From the NCBI GenBank assembly GCA_937923405.1, contig CALDUY010000013.1, positions 62,001 through 126,000 of the forward strand: a stretch of DNA of 64,000 bases, in the 5' to 3' direction. The notes beneath the pieces were generated by a model, which saw only the letters and a list, made by a program, of their open reading frames with translations, ran no database searches and was not told the DNA's origin. Shown here one piece after another: positions 52,193-61,405 of this stretch. Origin of the DNA: an uncultured Gemmataceae bacterium (lineage in GTDB: Bacteria > Planctomycetota > Planctomycetia > Gemmatales > Gemmataceae). Numbering within the stretch: the first letter of the stretch is position 1; every line of letters starts with the position of its first letter. Both the position numbers and the translations under genes were made by a program.

Positions 52193-53905
52193 ATGTCTTT
52201 GAACGACCGCAATCCCCAATCAGAGGAAGTGATCCAGCCCTGGAGCAAGCGCGGGCTGTTATTCCAGTTGGCCGCTCTTGCTTTGACCGTGGTGAGTGTC
52301 CTCGCGGGCATCGGTCTGTCGAACCGGTTGAAGCCCCAACCCGCGGCGAACATTCCTTCCGCGTCACAGGCCAATTCAACCGTGCAGTTTCCGAACCGGC
52401 TGTTCACCGGGTGGAAAGATCCGGACTTGGTGTTACTCGTCAGTGGGCAACAGATTGGCTACTTGTTGCCGTGTGGCTGTTCACGTCCGCAGTATGGCGG
52501 ATTAGAGCGACGCTACAATCTGATTCAGCTGTTCAAAGAGGCGGGCTGGCCCTACGTTGCTGTCGATCTGGGCGACATCGTCCAGAGGCAAGGGATCGTT
52601 CACTTGCCCAATCAGCAGGGATTGCTCAAGTACGTCTATTCGATGCGTGCCCTTAAGGAGATGGGCTATTCTGCTGTGGGCATCGGCGAATCGGAAGTAT
52701 TCCCCGGTCTGCTGAACTTACTGGCCGAGTATGCTCTGAATTACCCCAAACCGCGCGTCGTCGTCTCCAACCTGATCGATGCCGAAAACAACTTTCCCGG
52801 CATGACCGTCCCCTGGGAATTGGTCGAACCCGCACGCAGCGATATTAAAGTTGGCGTGGCCGCCATCATCGGACCGACTATCGAGGAACAGATCAAGAAG
52901 ATCACTCGTAACGACAAGACGTTGCAGATCGAAGCGACTCCCAAGGCACTGGATCGCATCGTTAGGGAGATGGCCTCCAAGCGGGTCAACCTACCGATTC
53001 TGCTCTATCAAGGGCTGATCTCGCGCAATCAGGGCATGAAGCCGTACACCGAAGCGATGGGCGTCGCCGAGGCTTATCCGCAGTTTCCCATCGTGGTCGC
53101 CCTGAGCGAAGCCGACGATCCGTCGATGCGTCCGCTGGAAATCGTCAACAAAGCGGGGAGCAAATCGATGATCGTCACGCTCGGCAAAAAGGGTCGCTTC
53201 GTTGGCGTGTTTGGCATTTGGAAAACCAACAACCCTGCTAAGCCCTTCGACATCAAGTACGAACGGGTAGAACTAGGCGAAGAATTCATGACTCCGGAAC
53301 ACAAGGAGAAAGGGCACCCCATTATTGAGCTGATCGAGAGTTACACCAAGGAGTTAAAAGAGAAAAATTATCTGGAAAAGTATGGCCAGATTCGCCATGA
53401 GCTGCAAGTGTTGCCCGAAGTAGACGTGGTCCGGAAGAAACCAGTCGAGTACGCCGGCTCTGAGGCGTGCAAACGCTGTCACGAACACGCCTACGACGTG
53501 TGGAAGAAGTCCAAGCACAGTCATGCCTACCAGACGCTGGTCGAGGCAACGCGACCCGGCAATCGCCAGTACGATCCCGAATGCATCGTTTGCCACACCG
53601 TCGGATATGGCTACGTCTCCGGCTACATCAACGCGACGCTGACTCCCAAGCTGAAGGACGTGGGGTGCGAAAGCTGCCACGGTCCTTCCCTGGTCCATGT
53701 GCATAACCCGGACAACAAAGAATGGCACAAGCGCATCAATCCCTGGAAGTATCTGCCCAAGGAGAAACGCGTCCAAGCGATGGATGACATGTGTCAGAAG
53801 TGCCACGATATTGATAACGATGTTCACTGGGTCAACGATGGTTTCAAACGCAAATGGCCCGAGGTCGAACACATGACGCCGGCCCACGAAAAGGGGGAAG
53901 AATAA
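52193..53905 (+). CDS. Tetraheme cytochrome c554-type protein with nucleotidase-like domain
   Basis: 570 residues: an N-terminal membrane anchor (~22-40), a metallophosphatase/5'-nucleotidase-like domain (~65-330) opening with GYLLPCGCSRPQYGGLERR, and a cytochrome c554-like domain with four CxxCH heme sites starting at C426, C464, C492 and C534. Such proteins are extracytoplasmic electron carriers; the nucleotidase-like part often lacks activity. The His/Asp metal ligands are not clearly complete here. ATG 52193 follows GGAGG with a short 5-nt spacing and starts just before the anchor. A strong terminator follows at 53925. Confidence 0.88.
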   Translation: MSLNDRNPQSEEVIQPWSKRGLLFQLAALALTVVSVLAGIGLSNRLKPQPAANIPSASQANSTVQFPNRLFTGWKDPDLVLLVSGQQIGYLLPCGCSRPQYGGLERRYNLIQLFKEAGWPYVAVDLGDIVQRQGIVHLPNQQGLLKYVYSMRALKEMGYSAVGIGESEVFPGLLNLLAEYALNYPKPRVVVSNLIDAENNFPGMTVPWELVEPARSDIKVGVAAIIGPTIEEQIKKITRNDKTLQIEATPKALDRIVREMASKRVNLPILLYQGLISRNQGMKPYTEAMGVAEAYPQFPIVVALSEADDPSMRPLEIVNKAGSKSMIVTLGKKGRFVGVFGIWKTNNPAKPFDIKYERVELGEEFMTPEHKEKGHPIIELIESYTKELKEKNYLEKYGQIRHELQVLPEVDVVRKKPVEYAGSEACKRCHEHAYDVWKKSKHSHAYQTLVEATRPGNRQYDPECIVCHTVGYGYVSGYINATLTPKLKDVGCESCHGPSLVHVHNPDNKEWHKRINPWKYLPKEKRVQAMDDMCQKCHDIDNDVHWVNDGFKRKWPEVEHMTPAHEKGEE

Positions 53906-53924
53906 GCGGCGAGTGCTACAGTAC

Positions 53925-53958
53925 AGAGAGCGAGAGAGAGCATCTCGCTCTCTTTTTT
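53925..53958 (+). terminator. Intrinsic terminator after the cytochrome gene
   Basis: An 11-bp perfect stem (agagagcgaga at 53925-53935, tctcgctctct at 53943-53953), a 7-nt loop and a run of six T. It lies 20 nt past the stop. Confidence 0.88.
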
Positions 53959-53985
53959 GTTGGTATCCACAACGTGTTCAGCATC

Positions 53986-55566
53986 ATGACCCCACTGACG
54001 CTTCTGGCCATGCTGGCAGGAATCACTCCCGCCGATCCCTCGTTGTTTACTCTCCAAGTCGTCGATGAAGCCACGGGGCGGGGCGTGCCACTCGTCGAGT
54101 TGCGGACTGTGGCCAACGTGCGACTATGGACCGACAGTGCTGGCGTCGCCGTCTTCGACGAACCGGGGCAGAGCAATCAGCGCGTCTGGTTCGGGGTGAC
54201 CAGTCCCGGCTACGAACTGCCGCCCGATGGCTTCGGCTTTCGAGGTCGAGCTTTCCAGACCAAACCGGGAAGCACAGCAACCATTAAAATAAAGAGAACA
54301 CAGATCGCCGAACGCCTGTATCGCGTCACCGGATCGGGTATCTATCGCGACAGTGTACTGGCTGGTCGCAAGGTTCCCTTACGCGAACCGCTACTCAACG
54401 GACAAGTGGTTGGTCAGGATAGCGTGCTGAACGTGCTGTACCGTGGCAAACTCTTCTGGGTTTGGGGCGATACCAACCGACCGAGCTATCCGTTGGGGAA
54501 TTTCCACGTCCCCGGAGCCACCTCGCTGCTTCCAGACCAGGGCGGCCTGGCTCCGGAACAGGGCGTCGAACTGAACTATTTCGTTGACGACCAAGGCTTC
54601 GCTCGGGAACTGTGTCGAATGCCCGGCGAGGGGCCGACCTGGATCACCAGTTTGTTCGTCCTGCCCGACGCCGACGGACGGGAGCGGCTCATTGCTTCTT
54701 ACGTCAAAGTCAAGCCACCGTTGACTGTCTATGCTCGCGGCCTGGCTCGATTCAACGACGACAAGCAGCGATTCGAGCCGTGGAGCGATTTCGACTTGGC
54801 GGCACCGCTGCATCCCACCGGCCATGCTTTCTTGCACAAAGGCTATGTCTACTTTTCCGATCCGTTTCCTCGGAAACGAGTTCCAGCCACACTCGATGCT
54901 GTACGCGACCCTAAGCAGTACGAAGGCTTCGTCGAAGGCACCTGGAAACTAGGGCAGGCTGCCAAGCCGCCGCGATTGGTGGATCGGCTCACGGGCAGGA
55001 GGGTGACGGCACACGGTGGGTCAGTCTACTGGAATGCTTATCGTCGTCGCTGGGTGATGATTTTCGTCGAAGCGGGCGGTAAGGCGTCGTATCTAGGCGA
55101 GGTCTGGTATGCCGAGGCCGAGTCGCCCGCGGGGCCGTGGGGCTATGCCGTGCAGGTGGCCACGCATCCACGCTACAGTTTTTACAATCCCAAGCAGCAT
55201 CCGTTGTTCGACCAGCGCGACGGACGAGTGATCTACTTCGAGGGCACCTACACGCACACCTTTTCGGGCAACCACGATGTGACCCCTCGTTACGAGTACA
55301 ACCAGCTGATGTATCGGCTGGATCTGGCCGACGAGCGACTCGCCGTTCCCGCTCCAGTGCGTGAGCAGGGCAAGATCGTCTATTTCGCCCTAAATCGAGC
55401 CGTGAAAGGGTCGATTCCTCTGAAAGTAGGCGAGACCACCTGGTATGGTTTGTCGGCAGATCAGGACAGCCCGGCCACGATTCCGTTGTATGCCCGGGAA
55501 GGACGCTATGTCACGACTCGGCAAGGCAACGAAAAGCCGGTGGCTCGGGTCTGGCCAGCTCCCTGA
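53986..55566 (+). CDS. Large secreted protein, probable beta-propeller
   Basis: 526 residues with a signal-like N-terminus (TPLTLLAMLAGITPADP), an N-terminal Ig/carboxypeptidase-regulatory-like domain (~22-95: VVDEATGRGVPLVELRTV), then repeated beta segments (VLNVLYRGKLFWVWGDTNRPSYPLG can be split across two strands; GHAFLHKGYVYFSDPFP; GSVYWNAYRRRWVMIFVE) like those of DUF4185 or glycosidase five-bladed propellers. The Trp-Gly-Asp and Tyr-Phe-Glu clusters suggest a carbohydrate site, but no family is certain. The terminator of the previous gene lies just upstream. Confidence 0.65.
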   Translation: MTPLTLLAMLAGITPADPSLFTLQVVDEATGRGVPLVELRTVANVRLWTDSAGVAVFDEPGQSNQRVWFGVTSPGYELPPDGFGFRGRAFQTKPGSTATIKIKRTQIAERLYRVTGSGIYRDSVLAGRKVPLREPLLNGQVVGQDSVLNVLYRGKLFWVWGDTNRPSYPLGNFHVPGATSLLPDQGGLAPEQGVELNYFVDDQGFARELCRMPGEGPTWITSLFVLPDADGRERLIASYVKVKPPLTVYARGLARFNDDKQRFEPWSDFDLAAPLHPTGHAFLHKGYVYFSDPFPRKRVPATLDAVRDPKQYEGFVEGTWKLGQAAKPPRLVDRLTGRRVTAHGGSVYWNAYRRRWVMIFVEAGGKASYLGEVWYAEAESPAGPWGYAVQVATHPRYSFYNPKQHPLFDQRDGRVIYFEGTYTHTFSGNHDVTPRYEYNQLMYRLDLADERLAVPAPVREQGKIVYFALNRAVKGSIPLKVGETTWYGLSADQDSPATIPLYAREGRYVTTRQGNEKPVARVWPAP

Positions 55567-55693
55567 AGCGGAAGGTTGCGGTAAAAGGAAATCCGCCGAC
55601 GAAGAGGGAAGCTGCGGGACGCTTCGCTCCTCGACGGCGGATCGGAAACCGCTCACCTAGCTGGGTTCCAGGTGAGCCGATTGAGCGTGAACT

Positions 55694-57928
55694 TTACGGT
55701 CGGGTCAGCACCGGAAGCAGCTGATTGGCTTCGTGGCGGATGCGTGGATCGCCATCCTCACGCAGCGTATGCAAGGTCTCGATCACCGGCTCAGTGTTAG
55801 CCTTCATCTGGCCCAAGGCTCGCAGACAGCTGACACGCACTGTCGGGGCCGGGTCGGACTTGGCTGCCATCACCAGAGCCGGCACCACCTGTGGGTCGGC
55901 CTTCCAGTTCGATTGGGCCAAAGCCTGGACGGCGCGTTCGCGTTCGGACGGCAGCAGCGACATGCGCAGCGTGGCCAGCAGCGAGGCGTGCGGCGACAGG
56001 TTCATGTCGGAGACTACCGCTGTGCCCGGAGCCTGCATCGCGCCGGGATGCAGCATCGGTTGCGAGGGATAGTAACCCATTTGCGCTGGATAGTAGCCCA
56101 TCGCGTAGGGGTTGTAGTACCGCGGAGCTATCGCTAGCTGCGGGACGCGCTCGGCTCCAGGAATGCTGAGTGGGGCGAAGGCGTTGGGAATCTGCGGATA
56201 GGATCCCATGTCCGCTGGGATGGGCCGTGTCGGCGTTCCCATCGCGAAGGCATTGGCGGCCTGATCCGGAGACAGAGTGACATAGGGAATCGAGGTCGCC
56301 TGGGTCACGGTGAAGGCGTTGGCGGCAGCCACCGAGACCGAGGGCATCTGGGGCTGCACCTGGCTGGTCGGAACCATCTGCACGGTTCCATCCGGCATTC
56401 GCACCATCGCTCCCAGCGGCGTGTCCGGAGCGAGCGCCGCCGCCTGTGCCGCCGTCACCGAACTCAATCCTGCGGGCAGGTTCGGATTACGGCGCACTCG
56501 TCCTTCGCCGATCGTTGAGCTGGCCGTTGACTTCATACCAGAGAAGACTCCGACGCGGCCCTCGTTCTTGGGCAACCCCGAGACAACCGGTCCGGAATGG
56601 ACCACTCGTTCCCGCACGACTGTCGGCTTGGGTTCCTTGACGACGATCGGCTTGGGTTCGCGTACCGTTGTCCCGCCGTTACCCAGCACGGAGAGCAGGC
56701 CCGAGCGAACCGGCTGGCCAGTCGTAGCACAGGTCGAGCAAGCGGCCTTGCCACAGTCGTTGCACTCAGACTGAGTACAGGTAGTGCAAGTGGCCTTGCT
56801 ACAGTCCTTGCATCCCTGATCGGTGCAGGTGGGGCAATTTTTGAAGTCGGACTTGCGCATAAACCTGGACGGTTTGCTTGTGCAGGTCGTGCAGGGCACG
56901 CCTTGCGGGTTCGACGCACAATCGCAGGTCGCGGTACTCTTGACCGTGCCAGTGTCGGTCGGAGCCGGAGTGCTGGCTGGGGCCGGAGTGCTGGCCAGGA
57001 CCGGCGGCTTTAGCGGAGTGCTGACTGGTTTCGCCTCGGGCGTGGGCAGTGACTGGAGCTTCGCCGCCGACGGAATGGCTTGCCCCACGTCGCTGACCGG
57101 GGTGACCGGCCCAACGGGCAGATTCGCCGCCGTGGACGTCGTCGCGGACGGCACTGCTGGTAGGGCGTTGGTATTGACCGGAGTCAGGCTCGGGCCAGTT
57201 TCGCTAGGCAAGCTGACGTTGGTGTACAGATCCGGACGCTCGATCGGATCCTGTTTCATCGGCTTGGCCACGGGAAGGCTTGGCCGTTGGCTGACCACAG
57301 TACTGGTCGTGTTCGACTCGACCTTACCCCAAGACTGGCGAAAATCCACCGGCGAGGCAGGTTGTACCTGGGAGGAAGTTGTGGTCTTGCTCGTCGGCAC
57401 TACGGTGTTATGGGTCACCGGTTGCACCGCAGACGACGAGGTTGTCTTGCTGGCCAGAGCGATCGTCTTCTGTGAGACCGGCTTGCTGGTCGGCACCTCG
57501 GTTCGCGGCAGCGGCGTCGGAGCGGTTTGGCGTATCCCCGTGCTGGTTGATGGAATCGTCGTGGGGCGCGATTCGTTCGTGGATTTACTGCCAGAGAAGA
57601 TGCGGCCAAAGAATCCAGGTTTGTCTTCGGTCGTGGAGATCGTCGACCCCGATTTGGGGGTTCGCAGTCCTTTGTGTTCCTTGACCGAGACAATGCCACC
57701 GGTTCCCCCCTCGACGAGGGTCATGACCGGTCCGCCGTTCTCTGGCTGGACTTCGTTGACAATGGTGCCGTCTTTCTGCTTGGTGGACTTGAGCACCTTG
57801 CATTTGACGGCGGGCTTTCCCTCTTCCTTGACCATGATATAGCGATCCTGCTGCAGCACCTGCCCCCAGCTGGAGGCGGTGCAGGCCAGGAACGCGATCA
57901 GGGCGGCGATCCGTAAGTGACGGATCAT
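55694..57928 (-). CDS. Secreted Cys- and Pro/Thr-rich protein with HEAT repeats
   Basis: 744 residues: signal peptide (~1-22, ending SSWGQ), a beta-like N-terminal domain (~25-90), a Ser/Thr/Pro-rich low-complexity region (~105-320), a cysteine cluster (~335-410) of repeated C-x2-C and C-x-D-C motifs such as CPTCTDQGCKDC and CTTCTQSECNDC, a variable Pro/Ala region (~420-650) and C-terminal HEAT-like helices (~665-744: VPALVMAAKSDPAPTVRVSCLRAL may be read across the repeat). The Cys cluster could bind metal or form disulfides. AAGGAGG is ~10 nt before the ATG. No known family; likely an envelope protein. Confidence 0.75.
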   Translation of the reverse strand: MIRHLRIAALIAFLACTASSWGQVLQQDRYIMVKEEGKPAVKCKVLKSTKQKDGTIVNEVQPENGGPVMTLVEGGTGGIVSVKEHKGLRTPKSGSTISTTEDKPGFFGRIFSGSKSTNESRPTTIPSTSTGIRQTAPTPLPRTEVPTSKPVSQKTIALASKTTSSSAVQPVTHNTVVPTSKTTTSSQVQPASPVDFRQSWGKVESNTTSTVVSQRPSLPVAKPMKQDPIERPDLYTNVSLPSETGPSLTPVNTNALPAVPSATTSTAANLPVGPVTPVSDVGQAIPSAAKLQSLPTPEAKPVSTPLKPPVLASTPAPASTPAPTDTGTVKSTATCDCASNPQGVPCTTCTSKPSRFMRKSDFKNCPTCTDQGCKDCSKATCTTCTQSECNDCGKAACSTCATTGQPVRSGLLSVLGNGGTTVREPKPIVVKEPKPTVVRERVVHSGPVVSGLPKNEGRVGVFSGMKSTASSTIGEGRVRRNPNLPAGLSSVTAAQAAALAPDTPLGAMVRMPDGTVQMVPTSQVQPQMPSVSVAAANAFTVTQATSIPYVTLSPDQAANAFAMGTPTRPIPADMGSYPQIPNAFAPLSIPGAERVPQLAIAPRYYNPYAMGYYPAQMGYYPSQPMLHPGAMQAPGTAVVSDMNLSPHASLLATLRMSLLPSERERAVQALAQSNWKADPQVVPALVMAAKSDPAPTVRVSCLRALGQMKANTEPVIETLHTLREDGDPRIRHEANQLLPVLTRP

Positions 57929-58284
57929 GCGATTCCCCCTCCTTTCTCGCGATGCCTGCTGTCTGCCGGAGTTCTCCGACCGACGTTCACTTAGCAGTTA
58001 GTATCGACCGCGCCGGGAAATTGGATCAGTTCGAGTGTGCCGAAAAGTGCGTGGAGCGGTGAAACGCCGAGAACGGGCGAGATTCTCTCTGGTGCGATAA
58101 GAAATGAAAGCTAGACAGCCAAAACACCACGCTCTCGGCAAGATGGCAAAGCAATAGCGATTTCGCGAGTTTCAGCGGTTTCTAGTTTTAGTCTGTTTTA
58201 AAGAGTTGCTGGAATTGAGCGAAGAGTGATGCCGACTCCCTGAACAAGGATTGCAACGATTACTCTTAAGGGGGAGGACCGGCA
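57929..58284. other. Intergenic region between divergent secreted-protein genes
   Basis: 356 bases, AT-richer than surrounding genes near 58160-58210. The divergent layout suggests two promoters, but I cannot assign convincing boxes. No gene or repeat is seen. Confidence 0.45.
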
Positions 58285-59790
58285 ATGCTGCCCCGGTGGA
58301 ACTGGAAAATGTCGGCCCTGATCGCTGGGGCACTGTGTAGTTGGACCGTGCAGGCCGGCGAGCCGATCGTCACGCTGGGCCGGCCCGTGGCGCTGAACGC
58401 GACGCGGCAACAAGCCGAACCCGTTGGCCAAGTCGCCCACTTGGGGCGTCCGGTAGTTCGCGCGGTTCCGCCGTTGGACTTCGAGCCGATGCCCAATCCG
58501 GCTCCTTCTCAGAAAGTGATACCGCCTTTACCCGAGCCAGCTCGCGATCGGATCGTGGTTCCGCCGTCGGAATACCAGCCGTCACCGGACCCCGCTCGTG
58601 CCCGGGCACTGGATCCGCGACCAACAGCAGTGTATCCCGGCGCGATTCGCCCGTTTCCGCAGCCGATGCCCAACCCGAACTATCCTGAGCCGCCGTCCGG
58701 AGATTTTCTGCCGCCGCCGATGATCGGCGACCTGCCCGGTTACATGGCCGTGCGTCAGGTGCAGGTGAAGACCGTGCTGTCCACCGCTGCCGCCCCCAAC
58801 TACGGCGAGGTGCGCGACCAGTACACCATCTTGGGACCGATGCCCAACCGCGGCGCGTTCAAGATCGCCGAGAACGAAAGTCCCTTGCCCCAGGATCGCG
58901 CGTATGTCACCTACAACTACTTCCAGGGCACCCCAGTTCGTGTGCTGAACCGTGAAAGCACACTGACGCTACCCGATGGCCGCGTCTTTCCCTTGCGCTC
59001 GACTTACGCAGGCACACTGACCGGCAATCCCGATGATCCGTTGTCGACGCTCAACAGTACGCAGATCAGCAACGCGGCCATCCATCGCGAAGTGCTTGGT
59101 GTGGAAAAGACACTATTTGACGGCCTTCTCAGCGTCGGCCTGCGTCTGCCGTTTTTCAACCTGAATCAGACCGTGTCGAGCGTCCCTGAGGCGGATCGAC
59201 TGTACGCCTTCCGCCGCACACCTGGAGCAGGGGAGGTGTCCTATATCAGTAACGGTCTCGACACTGGCGGAGTTGGCGATCTGAGCATTCTCGTCAAGTT
59301 TGCTCTGCTGAACGATCCCGACACCGGCTCGGTTCTCTCGACAGGCTTGATGACGACGGTTCCCTCGGGCGAAGGGCTGGATCTGGTCGATGGCACGACG
59401 CTGCGTTCGGCCTTGCTGCAACCGTTTGTCGGTTGGTTGACCACCTGCGAAGACTGGTATTTGCACGGCTTCTTCTCGATACTAGTAGGCACTGATGAGC
59501 GAGAACCGCTGGTGATGTTCAACGACATTGGCGTTGGTTATCTCATCCGAGTCGGCGACGAGACTTGCTTGCTCCGCGCGGTGATTCCGACGTTGGAATG
59601 CCACGTCACCACACCTTTGCGTTCGGGAGACGGTGACTTACTGCAACTGGTCGACCTGGTGACGCTGACCGGCGGGGTTCACTTTGACTTGGCGTGCAAT
59701 TCGCTGCTGACCGTCGGCGGCAGCATCCCGCTGACCGGCCCGCGACCGTTCAGCTACGAGCTGGCGGTGTACTATAACTATCGCTGGTGA
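58285..59790 (+). CDS. Outer-membrane beta-barrel-like protein
   Basis: 501 residues with a signal peptide (~1-24), a long Pro-rich linker (~50-145; repeated PMPNP motifs) and a C-terminal ~300-residue region of alternating strands ending in YNYRW, an aromatic C-terminus typical of outer-membrane barrels. Segments such as GVGDLSILVKFALL and LTGGVHFDLACNSLLTVGGS fit transmembrane strands. No named family is recognised. GGGGGAGG lies ~7 nt before the ATG. It is divergent from the Cys-rich protein. Confidence 0.65.
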   Translation: MLPRWNWKMSALIAGALCSWTVQAGEPIVTLGRPVALNATRQQAEPVGQVAHLGRPVVRAVPPLDFEPMPNPAPSQKVIPPLPEPARDRIVVPPSEYQPSPDPARARALDPRPTAVYPGAIRPFPQPMPNPNYPEPPSGDFLPPPMIGDLPGYMAVRQVQVKTVLSTAAAPNYGEVRDQYTILGPMPNRGAFKIAENESPLPQDRAYVTYNYFQGTPVRVLNRESTLTLPDGRVFPLRSTYAGTLTGNPDDPLSTLNSTQISNAAIHREVLGVEKTLFDGLLSVGLRLPFFNLNQTVSSVPEADRLYAFRRTPGAGEVSYISNGLDTGGVGDLSILVKFALLNDPDTGSVLSTGLMTTVPSGEGLDLVDGTTLRSALLQPFVGWLTTCEDWYLHGFFSILVGTDEREPLVMFNDIGVGYLIRVGDETCLLRAVIPTLECHVTTPLRSGDGDLLQLVDLVTLTGGVHFDLACNSLLTVGGSIPLTGPRPFSYELAVYYNYRW

Positions 59791-59865
59791 GCGGAAAGCG
59801 AAAATTCTCGCTTATACACGTTCCCGAATCGGATGGTTCTTTGTCGGATTCTTTCTCCCAGGGGA

Positions 59866-59930
59866 GTATCACTAGTTCCCTCTCCCCTGGGGGAGAGGGA
59901 TAAAGGGTGAGGGGGACGGGCGAGGGAAGA
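59866..59930. repeat. Palindromic repeat family C, intergenic copy
   Basis: Core stem ccctctccc / gggagaggg (59878-59886 and 59891-59899) with a purine-rich gggtgaggggga on one side and a tcccaggggag arm on the other. In the minus orientation the order of arms matches the copy inside the DUF1553 gene. The rest of the 466-base gap up to the RTX-like gene shows no recognisable gene. Confidence 0.75.
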
Positions 59931-60256
59931 CCGTATGCAACTCACGCTTTGGAATCGTGTATAAGACTGCATCTCGATGCTGGCGGCCATCGCCGATGGC
60001 AGGTGTTCGCGTCTTGTCGCCAAGCATGTCCCCGACGACCTACTGAGGAAACGTCACTCCGGCAGGTGGAGAGATCCTCGGGTCCGACTGATGAGTGCGG
60101 AATCGCTCTTGCATCCAGTTCTTCAGGTTCACTCGCCGGGTTGCTCTTGCCTGGTTCGTCCGAACATGCGACAACTTGTTCCGCTAAAGTGACTTAGGAT
60201 GGGTCGTGATTTTCCTGAGTCTCCTATCTCCCCCAAGCTACTACGGGAGTTTGATC

Positions 60257-61282
60257 GTGAAGAAGTTGTCACGGATGACGCCCGCTCGCCTGAACGTCGA
60301 AGTTCTGGAAGACCGTCTCACCCCTGCGACGTTTATCAGCGTTAACTCCAATCTGTACATCGACGGCAGCAATCAGGCCGATCGTGTCATTGCCGAGAAA
60401 ATAACCATCGAGGGCATCGACTACTATCAGGTGACCGAGAATGGTCAGGTGACGCGGTTCAAGACGAGCCAGATTACCGGATCGTACATCTACTTTTTTG
60501 GCAACGATGGCAACGATCGGTTCGAGAACTACACCGATCTGTACGCCGTTGCCTACGGTGGGGAAGGCGATGACTATCTGATGAGCGTGTCGGGTGGCTA
60601 CCTCGATGGTGAGGGCGGCAACGATGTGCTGATTGTCGGACAGGGCAAGGAGGATAACGTCCTGATCGGCGGTGAGGGCAACGACACGCTGACCGGCAGT
60701 TCTGGCCGCGACCTGATCTACGGTGGGCCAGGCAATGACGTGATCTACGGCGGTGCGGGCAATGACTACATCGAGGGCGGCGAAGGCGATGACGTGATCT
60801 ACGGCGGTGCCGGCAACGACGTGATTCATGGCGGTGAAGGCGACGACAAGCTGTACGGCGAAGACGGCGACGATCGTCTGAACGGCGGACCGGGCAGCGA
60901 CTGGATCTGGGGCGGCTTCGGCGCGGACATCTGCTGGGGCGGCGAAGAGGACGAGGCTCCCAACTGGATCTATGGCGGTCCCGGCAATGACCTGCTCATT
61001 GGCGGACGTGGCAACGATCACCTGTACGGCGGCGTCGGCAATGATCGGTTGCTGGGCGGCGACGGCAACGACCGCCTGTTCGGTGGACCGGGACAGGATT
61101 ATCTCTGGGGCCAAGCTGGCGACGACTATCTCGACGGCGGCAAGGACGGCTTCGCCGACTATCTCGATGGCGGCGCGGGACGCGATTGGTTCCGCCGCGA
61201 GATGTACTTCAACGGTCGTATCTGGGTGCAGCGCGAGCGCATGGCCGACTTCACCACGGGCACGGATCGACAGTACGTTTGA
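60257..61282 (+). CDS. RTX-like calcium-binding repeat protein with planctomycete N-terminus
   Basis: 341 residues. The N-terminus has ARLNVEVLEDRLTPATF, the L-E-x-R-x-x-P-A motif found at the start of many secreted planctomycete proteins. From ~120 to the end there are about 15 copies of the RTX nonapeptide (GGxGNDxIYGGAGNDxI), each of which binds Ca2+ and folds as a beta-roll. The start is uncertain: GTG 60257 follows GGGAG by 7 nt; GTG 60206 and ATG 60275 are alternatives. Likely secreted by type I or Sec export and folded by calcium outside the cell. No toxin domain is visible. Confidence 0.82.
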   Translation: MKKLSRMTPARLNVEVLEDRLTPATFISVNSNLYIDGSNQADRVIAEKITIEGIDYYQVTENGQVTRFKTSQITGSYIYFFGNDGNDRFENYTDLYAVAYGGEGDDYLMSVSGGYLDGEGGNDVLIVGQGKEDNVLIGGEGNDTLTGSSGRDLIYGGPGNDVIYGGAGNDYIEGGEGDDVIYGGAGNDVIHGGEGDDKLYGEDGDDRLNGGPGSDWIWGGFGADICWGGEEDEAPNWIYGGPGNDLLIGGRGNDHLYGGVGNDRLLGGDGNDRLFGGPGQDYLWGQAGDDYLDGGKDGFADYLDGGAGRDWFRREMYFNGRIWVQRERMADFTTGTDRQYV

Positions 61283-61285
61283 GGA

Positions 61286-61400
61286 ACCCCTCACCCCTTT
61301 TCCCCTCTCCCCACAAGGGAGAGGGGAAAAGGGGTTTATGCTCATCTCTGTCTGTGGCAGGAGAAACTGTTTTGTTCCCTCTCCCCACAAGGGAAAGGGG
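61286..61400. repeat. Palindromic repeat family C, tandem copies
   Basis: The first copy has a perfect 18-bp stem (61294-61311 and 61317-61334) with a 5-nt loop cacaa; a second shorter copy is at about 61378-61400 (ccctctccccacaagggaaa). Both sit between the convergent RTX-like and glycosyltransferase genes, where they may also act as terminators. Confidence 0.85.
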
Positions 61401-61405
61401 GCGGT

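Noticed and set aside
59977..60192. 71-codon plus-strand frame before the RTX-like gene
   Set aside because: No Shine-Dalgarno, no recognisable family, next to a repeat.
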